A stretch of DNA of 19,195 nucleotides from SB15 sp964639245 (GTDB lineage Bacteria; Chloroflexota; Anaerolineae; Aggregatilineales; J027), in NCBI GenBank assembly GCA_964639245.1, contig CAZXCU010000041.1, forward strand, positions 1 to 19,195, in the 5' to 3' direction. The notes under the pieces are model-generated. The model worked only from the letters and a program-made list of their open reading frames with translations, made no database searches and was not told where the DNA came from. Each line of letters begins with the position of its first letter. Positions within the stretch are counted from its first letter, which is position 1. Shown piece after piece: positions 6,407-14,060 of this stretch. The position numbers were made by a program, and so were the translations under genes.

Positions 6407-8981
6407 TCGGCAGGGTGATGTGAAAGGTGCTGCCTTCGTTCACCTTGCTTTCTACCCAGATTTTCCCGCCGTGCATTTCCACCAAGCGTTTGCTGATTGC
6501 CAAGCCCAAGCCCGTGCCGTCATATTGGCGGGTGGTGCTGCTGTCCACCTGCCAGAACTGGTCAAAAATTTTCTTTTGTGCCTCCGCCTCAATGCCAATG
6601 CCTGTGTCCACAACTGAAATTCGCAGCATATCGCCCTCTTGCACCGTTTCGACGACCACGCTGCCCTGACGGGTAAATTTAATCGCGTTGCCAACCACAT
6701 TGGTTAAAATCTGGCGGATGCGCGTTTCATCCACCCACAAATCCGGCGGTTGGGTGTCAATATAGTACAGTTCCAACTGCTTTTTCTCCGCCAGGGGACG
6801 CAGTAAATCTAACAAGTAGCTGATGAATGCCGATGTTTTGACCATCCCGAAAGCGAGTTCGACCTGTCCGGCTTCAATTTTGCTCAAGTCCAAGACATCA
6901 TTCACCAGCGCCAACAGGTTATGCCCGTTGCGTACCACAATTTGCAAGCGGTCACGTTGCGAATCGGTGACAGTCCCGTAAATCCCTTCTAAAGTCAGTT
7001 GGGTGTAATTAATAATCGAATTTAACGGCGTGCGGAGTTCATGACTCATATTGGCTAAAAATTGGCTTTTCACACGGCTGGCTTCCAATGCCTGGTCACG
7101 CGCAAGGGCAAGGGCGGCTTCGGCGCGTTTCCGTTCCGAAATATCGCGCACAATCGCCAGCACTTCATCCTGCCCAGACACGACCAGCCGCGCTTCATAA
7201 TCGCGCAGGCTGTCTCCCACCACCAGTTGATATTCAAAAAATTGGATTTCGCCCGTGGCAAGCGATTCTTCGATTTTTTCCTGTGCGATGTCGGCAATAT
7301 CAGCAGGCAAAATATCGACAAGGTTTTTGCCCAGAAACACCTCCGGGTCAACTGTGCTGCTAGGGCGGAGTTTAACATCCAGATATTCGCCATGTTGACT
7401 CATCCGAAAGAGGTTGTCGGGCAGCACATTTAAAATGGCGCTGTTGTACATTTCGCTTTCTACCAGGGCGGCATACAACCGTGCCTGCCGGACGGTCATC
7501 CCTACTTGACGGGCAATGGTTCGCAGCGAGTCAATTTCTTCGTGGGTAAATTCGCGGAAATAGCGTGTTTCCCACAATTCGAGAAAGCCAATTGGTTCGC
7601 CGGAGACGGTAATCGGCACGCACAGCACGACCTTCCCACCGTATTTTTCGATATGCGAACGCCGTTTTTTATCAATGTAGGGGTCATTCAAACTGGAATA
7701 GGTATACGGGCTGTAAATCCAGCGCCCATTGTCGTCATACTCCGCCGCAATGTCATACACCGTGCCTAAATCGGATTCGCGTTCTAGTTGATTGGCGTAG
7801 GGCGAAATATATTCCGCCAACATGGTATGTGTGCCATATTTAATATTCCAATCGCACACATACACGCTGGTCACGTCCATCGCCTGTGCGGTCAGCCGTG
7901 CCAACGTATCCAGAATATGACTCACTTCAAGGCGGGTAAAAGCCGCTTTGGACACCTCATTCAAAATTTCCAATACACGGTTACGCCGTGCCAGCGCCTG
8001 TTCCGCCAGTTGACGTTCGGAGATTTCTTTTTCCAGCGCGGCGGCCTGTTTGCGTAAATCGTCGTAGAGTGTGGCATTTTTAATCGCAACGGCGGCTTGG
8101 TCAGCAAACACCTGTAAATGTTCCGCGTGACTCTGATTCAATTCATGTTCGGTGAGGCTTTCCACGTTCAAAAAACCGATGACCTCGCCGTTCAATTTGA
8201 TCGGGGCGCTTGCGTGCGATTTGACCCACAAATTAAAGGGGGTGTTTTTCCAACCCGCAAATTCACGGGTGCTGGGGATGCAATAGGGTTCGCCACGCAT
8301 AATCGCCTGTAACACATTCGGTGTCTGGCTAATTTTCAGACGGAAATTGGCAAGGTCATTGGCGAACTGATCCCAAATACCAATCCAACAGGCCACATAG
8401 GTTTCATCTTTATCCATGTCGAGCAGGGTGATGTTGCAGCCATCGTGCGGGACGAAAAATTTAACATTTTCCAGAATCCGCTGCATCACAATTTGTGGCT
8501 CAAGGCTGCTGTTGATGGTGGTGGTGGTGGTGCGAATCATCTCATGCAGATGTTTATGAATGTCACCCATATCCCGATAGGCCACCACGCGCACCTGTTT
8601 GCCTTGATAGTAATGTTCTTTGCCCGTTGTTTCGACCAGCAGGCGGGTTTCATCCTGCCGCAGCACCACCAATTCATAGGGCAGTTCGTAATGACTTTCG
8701 ATTTTTTCCCGCGCAATTTCACGGTATTCGGGCGCAATCAGCGAATAAATGGATTTGCCGCGTAGTTCCGCCAAGGTGTAGCCCACCAACCGTTCAAAAG
8801 CCGGATTCATGTCCAGAATGATACTGTTTTCATGAATCACAATGCCCTCAAACGAGGCATCCAACAAACTGTTATAGCGTTGTGCTAAACTCGCGTCTGT
8901 CCGCAGTTGTTCATGCAAACGGGCAATTTCCGCGAGCAGTTCTTCCCGATTTTTGTTTAAAATTTCTTGCGGCAAATTCAT
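6399..8981 (-). CDS. Multi-sensor histidine kinase (PAS-GAF-GAF-PAS-HisKA-HATPase)
   Basis: Protein of 860 aa from the ATG at 8981. Approximate order: coiled coil (5-35), PAS (35-145), GAF (155-300), coiled coil (305-335), GAF (340-505), PAS (510-615), HisKA (640-705) with phospho-acceptor H647 in M-S-H-E-L-R-T-P-L-N, and HATPase with N765 (N-box), D-T-G-I-G-I-E (792-798) and G-T-G-L-G-L-A-I (822-829). No transmembrane segment is seen, so it is a soluble cytoplasmic sensor. No receiver domain or cognate regulator is nearby, so it is an orphan kinase. An in-frame ATG at 9059 would add 26 residues, but it has no ribosome binding site and a TATAAT lies between the two starts; I prefer 8981. A run of five ACC codons (8517-8531) gives five Thr in the first PAS-GAF linker. 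Confidence 0.93.
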   Translation of the reverse strand: MNLPQEILNKNREELLAEIARLHEQLRTDASLAQRYNSLLDASFEGIVIHENSIILDMNPAFERLVGYTLAELRGKSIYSLIAPEYREIAREKIESHYELPYELVVLRQDETRLLVETTGKEHYYQGKQVRVVAYRDMGDIHKHLHEMIRTTTTTINSSLEPQIVMQRILENVKFFVPHDGCNITLLDMDKDETYVACWIGIWDQFANDLANFRLKISQTPNVLQAIMRGEPYCIPSTREFAGWKNTPFNLWVKSHASAPIKLNGEVIGFLNVESLTEHELNQSHAEHLQVFADQAAVAIKNATLYDDLRKQAAALEKEISERQLAEQALARRNRVLEILNEVSKAAFTRLEVSHILDTLARLTAQAMDVTSVYVCDWNIKYGTHTMLAEYISPYANQLERESDLGTVYDIAAEYDDNGRWIYSPYTYSSLNDPYIDKKRRSHIEKYGGKVVLCVPITVSGEPIGFLELWETRYFREFTHEEIDSLRTIARQVGMTVRQARLYAALVESEMYNSAILNVLPDNLFRMSQHGEYLDVKLRPSSTVDPEVFLGKNLVDILPADIADIAQEKIEESLATGEIQFFEYQLVVGDSLRDYEARLVVSGQDEVLAIVRDISERKRAEAALALARDQALEASRVKSQFLANMSHELRTPLNSIINYTQLTLEGIYGTVTDSQRDRLQIVVRNGHNLLALVNDVLDLSKIEAGQVELAFGMVKTSAFISYLLDLLRPLAEKKQLELYYIDTQPPDLWVDETRIRQILTNVVGNAIKFTRQGSVVVETVQEGDMLRISVVDTGIGIEAEAQKKIFDQFWQVDSSTTRQYDGTGLGLAISKRLVEMHGGKIWVESKVNEGSTFHITLPIA

Positions 8982-8998
8982 GCGCGTGCGCTCATCAT
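8981..8998 (-). other. Possible six-codon leader ORF (MMSARA) overlapping the kinase start
   Basis: AGAAGG followed by four A sits ideally before the ATG at 8998, not before the kinase ATG at 8981. This ATG reads six codons, MMSARA, and its TGA overlaps the kinase ATG as ATGA. The kinase itself has no other Shine-Dalgarno, so it may be translated by coupling. The pattern is visible, but chance is possible at this length. Confidence 0.3.
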
Positions 8999-9008
8999 TT
9001 TTCCTTCT

Positions 9009-9014
9009 ATTATA
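9009..9014 (-). promoter_or_regulatory. TATAAT -10 element of the sensor kinase
   Basis: A perfect minus-strand TATAAT. The -35 region 17-18 bases away is weak (GGCAAG-like). Transcription would start near 9002, giving a leader of only about 20 bases to the start at 8981. Confidence 0.4.
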
Positions 9015-9130
9015 GGGATTTTGCCGCCCGCCTTGCCACTTCTCGCCACTGCCCTGCATTAAAAAAGAGGATTTTTCATCTTCTGTTCATTGATATATAG
9101 TGGAACAGCAACAACAGAAGGATAAAATTA

Positions 9131-9904
9131 ATGCGTTTAGAAAATAAGATTGCCTTGGTGACCGGGGCCGCACGCGGGATCGGACGGGGAATCGCGCTAC
9201 GCTTTGCAAAGGAAGGCGCAAAAGTGGGCGTGGTGGATGTACGCGGGTGTCAGGCGGTGGTGGATGAAATTCATGAGTCGGGGGGGCAAGCCCTTGCGCT
9301 GGAAGCCGATATTAGCGATGAGGTGCAGGTGGTTGAGGCTGTAGCGCACCTGCAAGCAACCTTCGGTACATGTAATGTGCTGGTCAATAATGCGGCGGTT
9401 ATGCCAGCCGGCGCACTCCACGACACCCCCCTTGAAGATTTTGACCGATGTTTGGCGGTCAATTTACGCGGCACGTATTTAATGTGTCGGGCGGTGATTC
9501 CGGGTATGTTGTCGAATGGCGGGGGGAGTATCCTTCACATGGCAAGCGTGACGGGCATTTTAGGGCTGCCGGGGTTGGCGGTCTATTCGGCAACCAAAGG
9601 GGCGTTGATTGCGCTGGCGCGGGCTATGTCCACCGATTACGCCGGACGCGGGATTCGCGTCAACAGTGTATCGCCGGGAACAATTGACTCGCCCATGTTG
9701 CATGATTTTCTGGCGGCACAATCCAACCCCGAAAAACTCCGTCATGAATTTGATGCGATGCACCCGATAGGCCGGGTGGGGCAAATTGACGAAGTTGCCA
9801 GTGTGTTTGTGTTCCTCGCGTCGGATGAATCGAGTTTTGTCACAGGGGCAAATTACACGGTGGATGGCGGGTTAAGCGTCAAAGGCACACAGCCGCAAGA
9901 TTAA
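9131..9904 (+). CDS. Short-chain dehydrogenase/reductase (classical SDR)
   Basis: Protein of 257 aa with complete classical SDR motifs: T11-G-A-A-R-G-I-G18, N86-N-A-A89, N111, S139, Y152-x3-K156 and P-G (about 182). D36 at the end of the second strand predicts NAD(H) preference. The C-terminal V-D-G-G is the usual tetramer-forming end of FabG/3-hydroxyacyl or sugar-alcohol type enzymes. Substrate cannot be told. AGAAGGA nine bases before the ATG fixes the start. It is divergent from the kinase gene, sharing a 149-base intergenic region. Its stop shares the tetranucleotide TTAA (9901-9904) with the convergent channel gene. Confidence 0.93.
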   Translation: MRLENKIALVTGAARGIGRGIALRFAKEGAKVGVVDVRGCQAVVDEIHESGGQALALEADISDEVQVVEAVAHLQATFGTCNVLVNNAAVMPAGALHDTPLEDFDRCLAVNLRGTYLMCRAVIPGMLSNGGGSILHMASVTGILGLPGLAVYSATKGALIALARAMSTDYAGRGIRVNSVSPGTIDSPMLHDFLAAQSNPEKLRHEFDAMHPIGRVGQIDEVASVFVFLASDESSFVTGANYTVDGGLSVKGTQPQD

Positions 9905-10581
9905 GCGGGTTTCTCCTCCGCTTGCGAATACAGGCCGACCAAACGCCCAATCAAAACGGCAATGAACAAAAGTCCGGTGGTCGCTTGGAAGGCCGCAATG
10001 GAACGGGCAACCGAAGTCACAGGCAAAATATCGCCGTATCCGGTGGAGGACAGCGTGACAAAACTGTAGTAACTCATGTTTTGCCATGTGACGGCAGCAT
10101 CGGGTGCGGAGGCCATCACAAACGCGCCCTGATTCATCCATTCGCGGGTGAGGATGTCAACGATCATATACACCGGAATAAAGGTATCCCCCATCAAAAT
10201 ATAAACCGAGACCGCCGCAAACAGAACATCGTTATTGACCTTCTGTGTCAGAAAGATGTATTCCAGCAGCAAATAAATCAGCATACTCTGAAAAATGAGC
10301 AACCCGCTATAAATACTTAGGTTGTAAACCTGATTCTGCGGGTCGGCATTCCACAAAATCCCAAGCACAATGACAAAAATTGCCATCGGAGAGGTTATCA
10401 GAAAGCGGGTGCGCGTCACTGCCACCACATACACCCCCACCCACAGCAGCGCCGCGTAGCTAAAAACGTAGATATACGAACCCATGTCGTTATATTCGGA
10501 AATGGGATAGGTCAAATTCAAAATGATGAGAGTAAACAGCAGGAAAATAACCCGCCCGCGTCGAATGTCGGTCATAGCCAT
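9901..10581 (-). CDS. Six-helix potassium-channel-like protein
   Basis: Protein of 226 aa from the ATG at 10581. Hydrophobic segments lie at about 11-25, 36-56, 62-77, 90-110 and 118-142. A pore helix and selectivity filter follow, T-L-S-S-T-G-Y-G-D (176-184), then a last helix about 188-211 and a short polar tail. T-x-G-Y-G-D is the K+ filter signature of the ion-channel 2 family. There is no RCK/TrkA-N or voltage-sensor arginine ladder, so gating is unknown. An in-frame GTG at 10608 would add nine residues, but it lies only 20 bases from the divergent SDR start. M12 (10575) is another option, and none has a good ribosome binding site. Its stop overlaps the upstream SDR stop. Confidence 0.85.
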   Translation of the reverse strand: MAMTDIRRGRVIFLLFTLIILNLTYPISEYNDMGSYIYVFSYAALLWVGVYVVAVTRTRFLITSPMAIFVIVLGILWNADPQNQVYNLSIYSGLLIFQSMLIYLLLEYIFLTQKVNNDVLFAAVSVYILMGDTFIPVYMIVDILTREWMNQGAFVMASAPDAAVTWQNMSYYSFVTLSSTGYGDILPVTSVARSIAAFQATTGLLFIAVLIGRLVGLYSQAEEKPA

Positions 10582-10628
10582 TTCTGTTATAACTTGAATG
10601 AGCAGCACATAGGATAACGTAAATTCAG

Positions 10629-11327
10629 ATGACTAGCCAAAAAATTGCACTGGTTACGGGGGCAAATCGCGGCATCGGGTATGAAATTTGTCGTCAACTC
10701 GCACGGATGAACATGCAGGTGATTTTGACCGCCCGCGATTCTGTGAAAGGACAAATCGCCGTAGAGAAACTAGGCCAGCCTAATGTGGAATTTTTCCCGC
10801 TAGATGTGGCTGACTCTGCCAGCGTCCAAGCCATTTCTGAATATGTACAGAGCCAGTATGGGCGGTTGGATGTCCTTGTCAACAATGCGGGTATCTATCC
10901 CGATGAGGGGGTGAGTGTTTTTGATATTTCGCTGGCACTGCTCAAAGAAACCTTTGAAATCAATACCTTTGGCGCATTTCTGACCTGCCAAGCGTTTGTG
11001 CCGTTGATGCAAAAGCATAATTATGGGCGGGTGGTCAATGTTTCCTCCGGCGCGGGGGCAATAACTGATATGGGGGGCTATCTCGCCGCGTATAAACTTT
11101 CCAAAGTGGCTTTGAATGCGCTCACGCGGATTGTGGCAGATGAAGTACGGCGCTACAACATCAAGGTAAACGCGATGTGTCCGGGATGGGTGCGGACGGA
11201 CATGGGCGGGGCCAATGCGCCGCGCAGCGTGGAAGAGGGCGCAGACACCGCCATCTGGTTAGCCACGCTCCCGGACAACGGCCCGACCAATGGATTCTTC
11301 CGTGACCGTCAGCCGATTGACTGGTGA
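10629..11327 (+). CDS. NADP-type short-chain dehydrogenase, carbonyl-reductase-like
   Basis: Protein of 232 aa with T10-G-A-N-R-G-I-G17, R36 after strand two (A-R-D, indicating NADPH), N85-N-A-G88, S139/S140 and Y155-x3-K159. The ending (A-D-T-A-I-W-L-A, then G-x-F-x-R-D-R-Q-P-I-D-W) is typical of the carbonyl reductase / menthol-dehydrogenase-like SDR group, which are often monomeric and reduce ketones or quinones. It differs clearly from the SDR at 9131, so this is not a recent tandem duplicate. No good Shine-Dalgarno is seen; the upstream region is only 47 bases, shared with the divergent channel gene. Confidence 0.92.
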   Translation: MTSQKIALVTGANRGIGYEICRQLARMNMQVILTARDSVKGQIAVEKLGQPNVEFFPLDVADSASVQAISEYVQSQYGRLDVLVNNAGIYPDEGVSVFDISLALLKETFEINTFGAFLTCQAFVPLMQKHNYGRVVNVSSGAGAITDMGGYLAAYKLSKVALNALTRIVADEVRRYNIKVNAMCPGWVRTDMGGANAPRSVEEGADTAIWLATLPDNGPTNGFFRDRQPIDW

Positions 11328-11334
11328 GGATTTT

Positions 11335-11832
11335 TTATGCTTTTTCTCTCAAATAATAAATCAAATCTTGGTCAACCGTTTTTCCCCCTACCAAGTCGAT
11401 CATGGCAAGGGTTGTCACCCGATGCGTGGTGCTGTGGTTGAGCAAATGGGCAAGCAACTGCCATGCTGCTGCCAGCGTATGCAAATTTCCTGCTAAGTCA
11501 GCATAGGTGACTTGTTTCAGCAAATCTGTCTCTTGCAGACCATCAATATAGACTTTCCAATCTGCCGTAATCTGCTGCCAGCGTGTTTGAATCGAGTCGC
11601 GGGTCGGGAAATCGGCAGGGGCAAACCGAATCGTCGGGGCTTCTGCGGTCAGACGTTGTAAATATAGCCATTCTGCCCACATATTATGCACCAGTTCCGC
11701 ATGGATAGAACGCCATGAAAAAGGAATTTCCTGCTGAAACTGCGACTCGTTTAACTGCATCACACATCCCCAAACACGCTCATGCGCCCATGTATTGTAT
11801 GCAAACATCGTGTGAAAATAAGCGGTGTTCAT
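11335..11832 (-). CDS. DinB-like four-helix metal-binding protein
   Basis: Protein of 165 aa, typical DinB/DUF664 length. H49, H133 and H137 (A-H-L-L-N-H-S-T-T-H-R) fit the family's three-histidine metal site. Members include thiol transferases for bacillithiol or mycothiol and many of unknown role; the damage-inducible name is historical. Its ATG overlaps the TGA of the upstream DUF4058 gene as ATGA, and AAAGGAA sits before it, so the two are almost certainly co-translated. It converges with the SDR ending at 11327, leaving 7 bases between the stops. Confidence 0.88.
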   Translation of the reverse strand: MNTAYFHTMFAYNTWAHERVWGCVMQLNESQFQQEIPFSWRSIHAELVHNMWAEWLYLQRLTAEAPTIRFAPADFPTRDSIQTRWQQITADWKVYIDGLQETDLLKQVTYADLAGNLHTLAAAWQLLAHLLNHSTTHRVTTLAMIDLVGGKTVDQDLIYYLREKA

Positions 11833-12710
11833 GATTCATTCCTTTCTTGCTGAATGACGGTTTGCATCCTTGCTTGGATTCGCTGCTGGTCATCGGGACT
11901 GTATTTATTAAACGCGATAGGCAGTTGGTCATAGTCCACCGCGTAGCTATATTTTGCGCTGAGTTCAAATGTCATATGATACGCCTGTCCTACCTCGATC
12001 CATGCACTTTCTTCGCCTAAAAGGGGAATTTCAATGGCAGGGATAGGCGCATCTACGCCAAATTCGTAGCTTAACACCCGATAAATGAGGGTGTTTTTTT
12101 CTACATCAAAGGGTTGGGTGAGTACCATATGATAGGCTTGGGAGTGGGGCAATTTCTCCGCGTAATTTTTAACATATTCTCGCAGCGACTCAAGTGGTGG
12201 GGTTTCATGCAAAAAATCGATTTCCAGCAAATTGATTTTGGCAGCCAGTGTTTCTCTGCGTTTTTGTTCATATTTTTCATGGTGCGAACCACTGGGCGGT
12301 TTATTCGATGGGGAAAGCACTTCAATGCGTGTGACCGGTAAATCGTCATTTTCGGGGCGCAGTTGATAAATCAATAGGGAGGGATAATATTCAATGAGTT
12401 CCTCCACCTCCATGGTTTCATAGGGATAGAGGGTTGCTTCCGTTGCGATACTGCTTAAGGGCTTGTAAGTACGCACAATCTCTGGATGGTGTCGGCGGGA
12501 AATCAGCACATCGGGTTTGGTCAAGGTTTTGATTTGCAGCGATTGTTGTACATCCGCATAATAATTGTCTGGCAACGCTTTGGTTAGAAGCGATTGTAAA
12601 CTCACAATCAAACCTTGATGAAAGCCTTCCCAGTTTCCCCCGTTTTGAAGGTAACTTTGCAAATGGGCATTCACCCCGGGATATAAATTTTTGCGCGAAT
12701 GGGTTGCCAT
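11829..12710 (-). CDS. DUF4058 family protein
   Basis: Protein of 293 aa from the ATG at 12710. The opening with Y-P-G-V-N and N-W-E-G-F-H-Q-G-L-I is the DUF4058 N-terminal signature (FPGMNPYLE-like). K-P-D-V-L-I, then R-I-E-V-L-S-P-S-N-K, Y-x2-K-R-x3-L and N-L-L-E-I-D-F-L follow in the usual order. The I-E-V-L-S-P-x-N-K and E-I-D strands recall a PD-(D/E)xK-like core, as in Uma2-type proteins; that is an inference, and no activity is known. GAGG eight bases before the ATG supports this start over an upstream TTG at 12722. It is the first gene of a two-gene operon with DinB. Confidence 0.87.
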   Translation of the reverse strand: MATHSRKNLYPGVNAHLQSYLQNGGNWEGFHQGLIVSLQSLLTKALPDNYYADVQQSLQIKTLTKPDVLISRRHHPEIVRTYKPLSSIATEATLYPYETMEVEELIEYYPSLLIYQLRPENDDLPVTRIEVLSPSNKPPSGSHHEKYEQKRRETLAAKINLLEIDFLHETPPLESLREYVKNYAEKLPHSQAYHMVLTQPFDVEKNTLIYRVLSYEFGVDAPIPAIEIPLLGEESAWIEVGQAYHMTFELSAKYSYAVDYDQLPIAFNKYSPDDQQRIQARMQTVIQQERNES

Positions 12711-12735
12711 CAAGCACCTCAAAAATTCCTCTGTT

Positions 12736-12747
12736 TATGATATTCTA
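12736..12747. promoter_or_regulatory. Possible bidirectional -10 element between DUF4058 and the P-loop kinase
   Basis: TATGAT (12736-12741) reads as a -10 on the plus strand. The adjoining ATTCTA (12742-12747) reads as TAGAAT, a -10 on the minus strand. The starts at 12710 (minus) and 12754 (plus) are only 43 bases apart, so divergent promoters must overlap here. Neither -35 is strong. Confidence 0.35.
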
Positions 12748-12753
12748 CACGAT

Positions 12754-13215
12754 ATGGAAGCGGTCATTTTTATCGGGATTCCGGCAGCAGGCAAAACCAC
12801 GTTTTATCTGCGTTACTTTTTTAAAACCCATGTGCGGATTAACCTCGACATGCTCAAAACGCGCCGCCGAGAATCGATTCTGATGACGGCATGTTTGTCC
12901 GCGCAGCAAAAATTCGTCTCCGACAACACCAATCGGACACCCGACGTGCGGGCTGCCATTATTCAGCCAGCCAGAACTGCCCGCTTCAAAATTATCGGCT
13001 ACTATTTTGACACACCCTTAGACCAAGCCATCCTGAGAAATGCCGCCCGCCCCGACGATGAACGGATACCCGACAAAGGAGTCGGCGGGGCTTATAAAGA
13101 ATTGGTGCTTCCCTCTTATAGAGAAGGTTTTGATACACTCTACACGGTTCGTAGTGTCACCGATGGAGAATTTGAACTACAGGAGAACCCGCATGAAGAT
13201 TTTCCCGATTCTTGA
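12754..13215 (+). CDS. P-loop kinase, AAA_33 / T4 polynucleotide-kinase-like
   Basis: Protein of 153 aa beginning M-E-A-V-I-F-I-G with Walker A G8-I-P-A-A-G-K-T-T16. V-R-I-N-L-D-M-L (about 27-34) resembles the substrate-binding Asp segment. D-N-T-N (57-60) and R-N-A-A-R-P (about 95-100), a lid arginine region, follow. This is the layout of the kinase half of T4 Pnkp-like enzymes, which phosphorylate 5'-OH nucleic acid ends. Many small homologues have unknown substrates, and no phosphatase domain is attached. An ATG at 12691 would add 21 residues but lies inside the divergent DUF4058 gene. The chosen start has no Shine-Dalgarno and lies 6-12 bases after -10-like sequences, so the mRNA may be nearly leaderless. 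Confidence 0.82.
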   Translation: MEAVIFIGIPAAGKTTFYLRYFFKTHVRINLDMLKTRRRESILMTACLSAQQKFVSDNTNRTPDVRAAIIQPARTARFKIIGYYFDTPLDQAILRNAARPDDERIPDKGVGGAYKELVLPSYREGFDTLYTVRSVTDGEFELQENPHEDFPDS

Positions 13216-13241
13216 AACGGAACATTGAAGCGCATTATAAT
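13212..13241 (+). promoter_or_regulatory. Promoter of the SDR-aldo/keto reductase operon
   Basis: TTGAAA (13212-13217), an 18-base spacer and a perfect TATAAT (13236-13241). Start expected near 13248, about 20 bases before the SDR ATG. The -35 overlaps the stop codon of the P-loop kinase gene, which shows that the operon begins here. No copy of the tetR inverted repeat is present. Confidence 0.6.
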
Positions 13242-13268
13242 AACATAAAATTTAATAGGAGTACAAAA

Positions 13269-14060
13269 ATGACACTTTTTGCGAATCAAACCGCCGTTAT
13301 TACCGGGGCAGGGGTGGGTATTGGCTACGAAATCGCCCGCCAATTATGCGGGCAGGGCGCATCGGTCTTATTAAATGATGTGGATGAAACACTCGCCCGT
13401 GATTCTGCTGCCCGGATTCAAGCCGAAAACCCGCATGGAAAATGTGAAGGGGTGGGCGGGGATGTCTCGGAGGTTGCGACGGTGCGCGGATTGGTCGAAT
13501 TTGCCGTACAAAAATTCGGATGCTTAGATATGGCGATTTGCAACGCGGGTTTAACCCTGTGGGGGGATTTTCTGGACTATGACCCCGCCCATTTTGACCG
13601 CGTGATGGGGGTGAATTTGCGCGGGTCGTTTTTTCTGGCACAGGCGGCTGCCCGTCAGATGCGTCAGCAGGGACAGGGCGGGCGGATTTTGTTCATGTCC
13701 TCTGTCACCGGTCATCAAGCCATTCGTTATTTATCCGCCTACGGCATGAGCAAAGCCGCGCTGGAAATGCTGGCAAAAACGTTGGTGGTGGAACTTTCCC
13801 CGTACCAGATCACCGTCAATGCTATCGCGCCCGGCGCAACCGTCACCCCGCGCAATTTGCAAGACGACCCGAATTATGTGGAAATCTGGGGTAATGTGAC
13901 CCCCACCCAACACCCCGCATGGCCTCAGGATATTGCCCACGCTGCGCTGTTTTTGCTTTCGCCGCAATCCAGCCAGATTACCGGACAAACGCTCATCGTG
14001 GACGGGGGATGGACACTCACCAGCCCGACCCCCTCTTTAGATTTTGTGGAGCAGAAATGA
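13269..14060 (+). CDS. Short-chain dehydrogenase/reductase, first gene of an SDR-AKR operon
   Basis: Protein of 263 aa. Motifs: T12-G-A-G-V-G-I-G19, D37 (NAD preference), C91-N-A-G94, N116, S144/S145 and Y158-x3-K162, then P-G and V-D-G-G near the end. This is a classical SDR, likely oxidising an alcohol or sugar. AGGAG (13257-13261) lies seven bases before the ATG at 13269. An upstream in-frame ATG at 13212 lies in the promoter and is rejected. The TGA overlaps the next ATG (ATGA, 14057-14060), so it is translationally coupled to the aldo/keto reductase, suggesting two steps on the same compound. Confidence 0.93.
   Translation: MTLFANQTAVITGAGVGIGYEIARQLCGQGASVLLNDVDETLARDSAARIQAENPHGKCEGVGGDVSEVATVRGLVEFAVQKFGCLDMAICNAGLTLWGDFLDYDPAHFDRVMGVNLRGSFFLAQAAARQMRQQGQGGRILFMSSVTGHQAIRYLSAYGMSKAALEMLAKTLVVELSPYQITVNAIAPGATVTPRNLQDDPNYVEIWGNVTPTQHPAWPQDIAHAALFLLSPQSSQITGQTLIVDGGWTLTSPTPSLDFVEQK

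Noticed and set aside
8517..8531. GGT x5 microsatellite as a phase-variation switch
   Set aside because: The unit is three bases, so slippage only changes the number of Thr in a linker and cannot switch the frame.
12691..12753. N-terminal extension of the P-loop kinase from the ATG at 12691
   Set aside because: It overlaps the divergent DUF4058 start, crosses the promoter region, and adds no residues typical of the family.
9131..14060. Tandem duplication as the origin of the three SDR genes
   Set aside because: They differ in cofactor residue (D36, R36, D37), C-terminal type and strand context, so they are different subfamilies and not recent copies.
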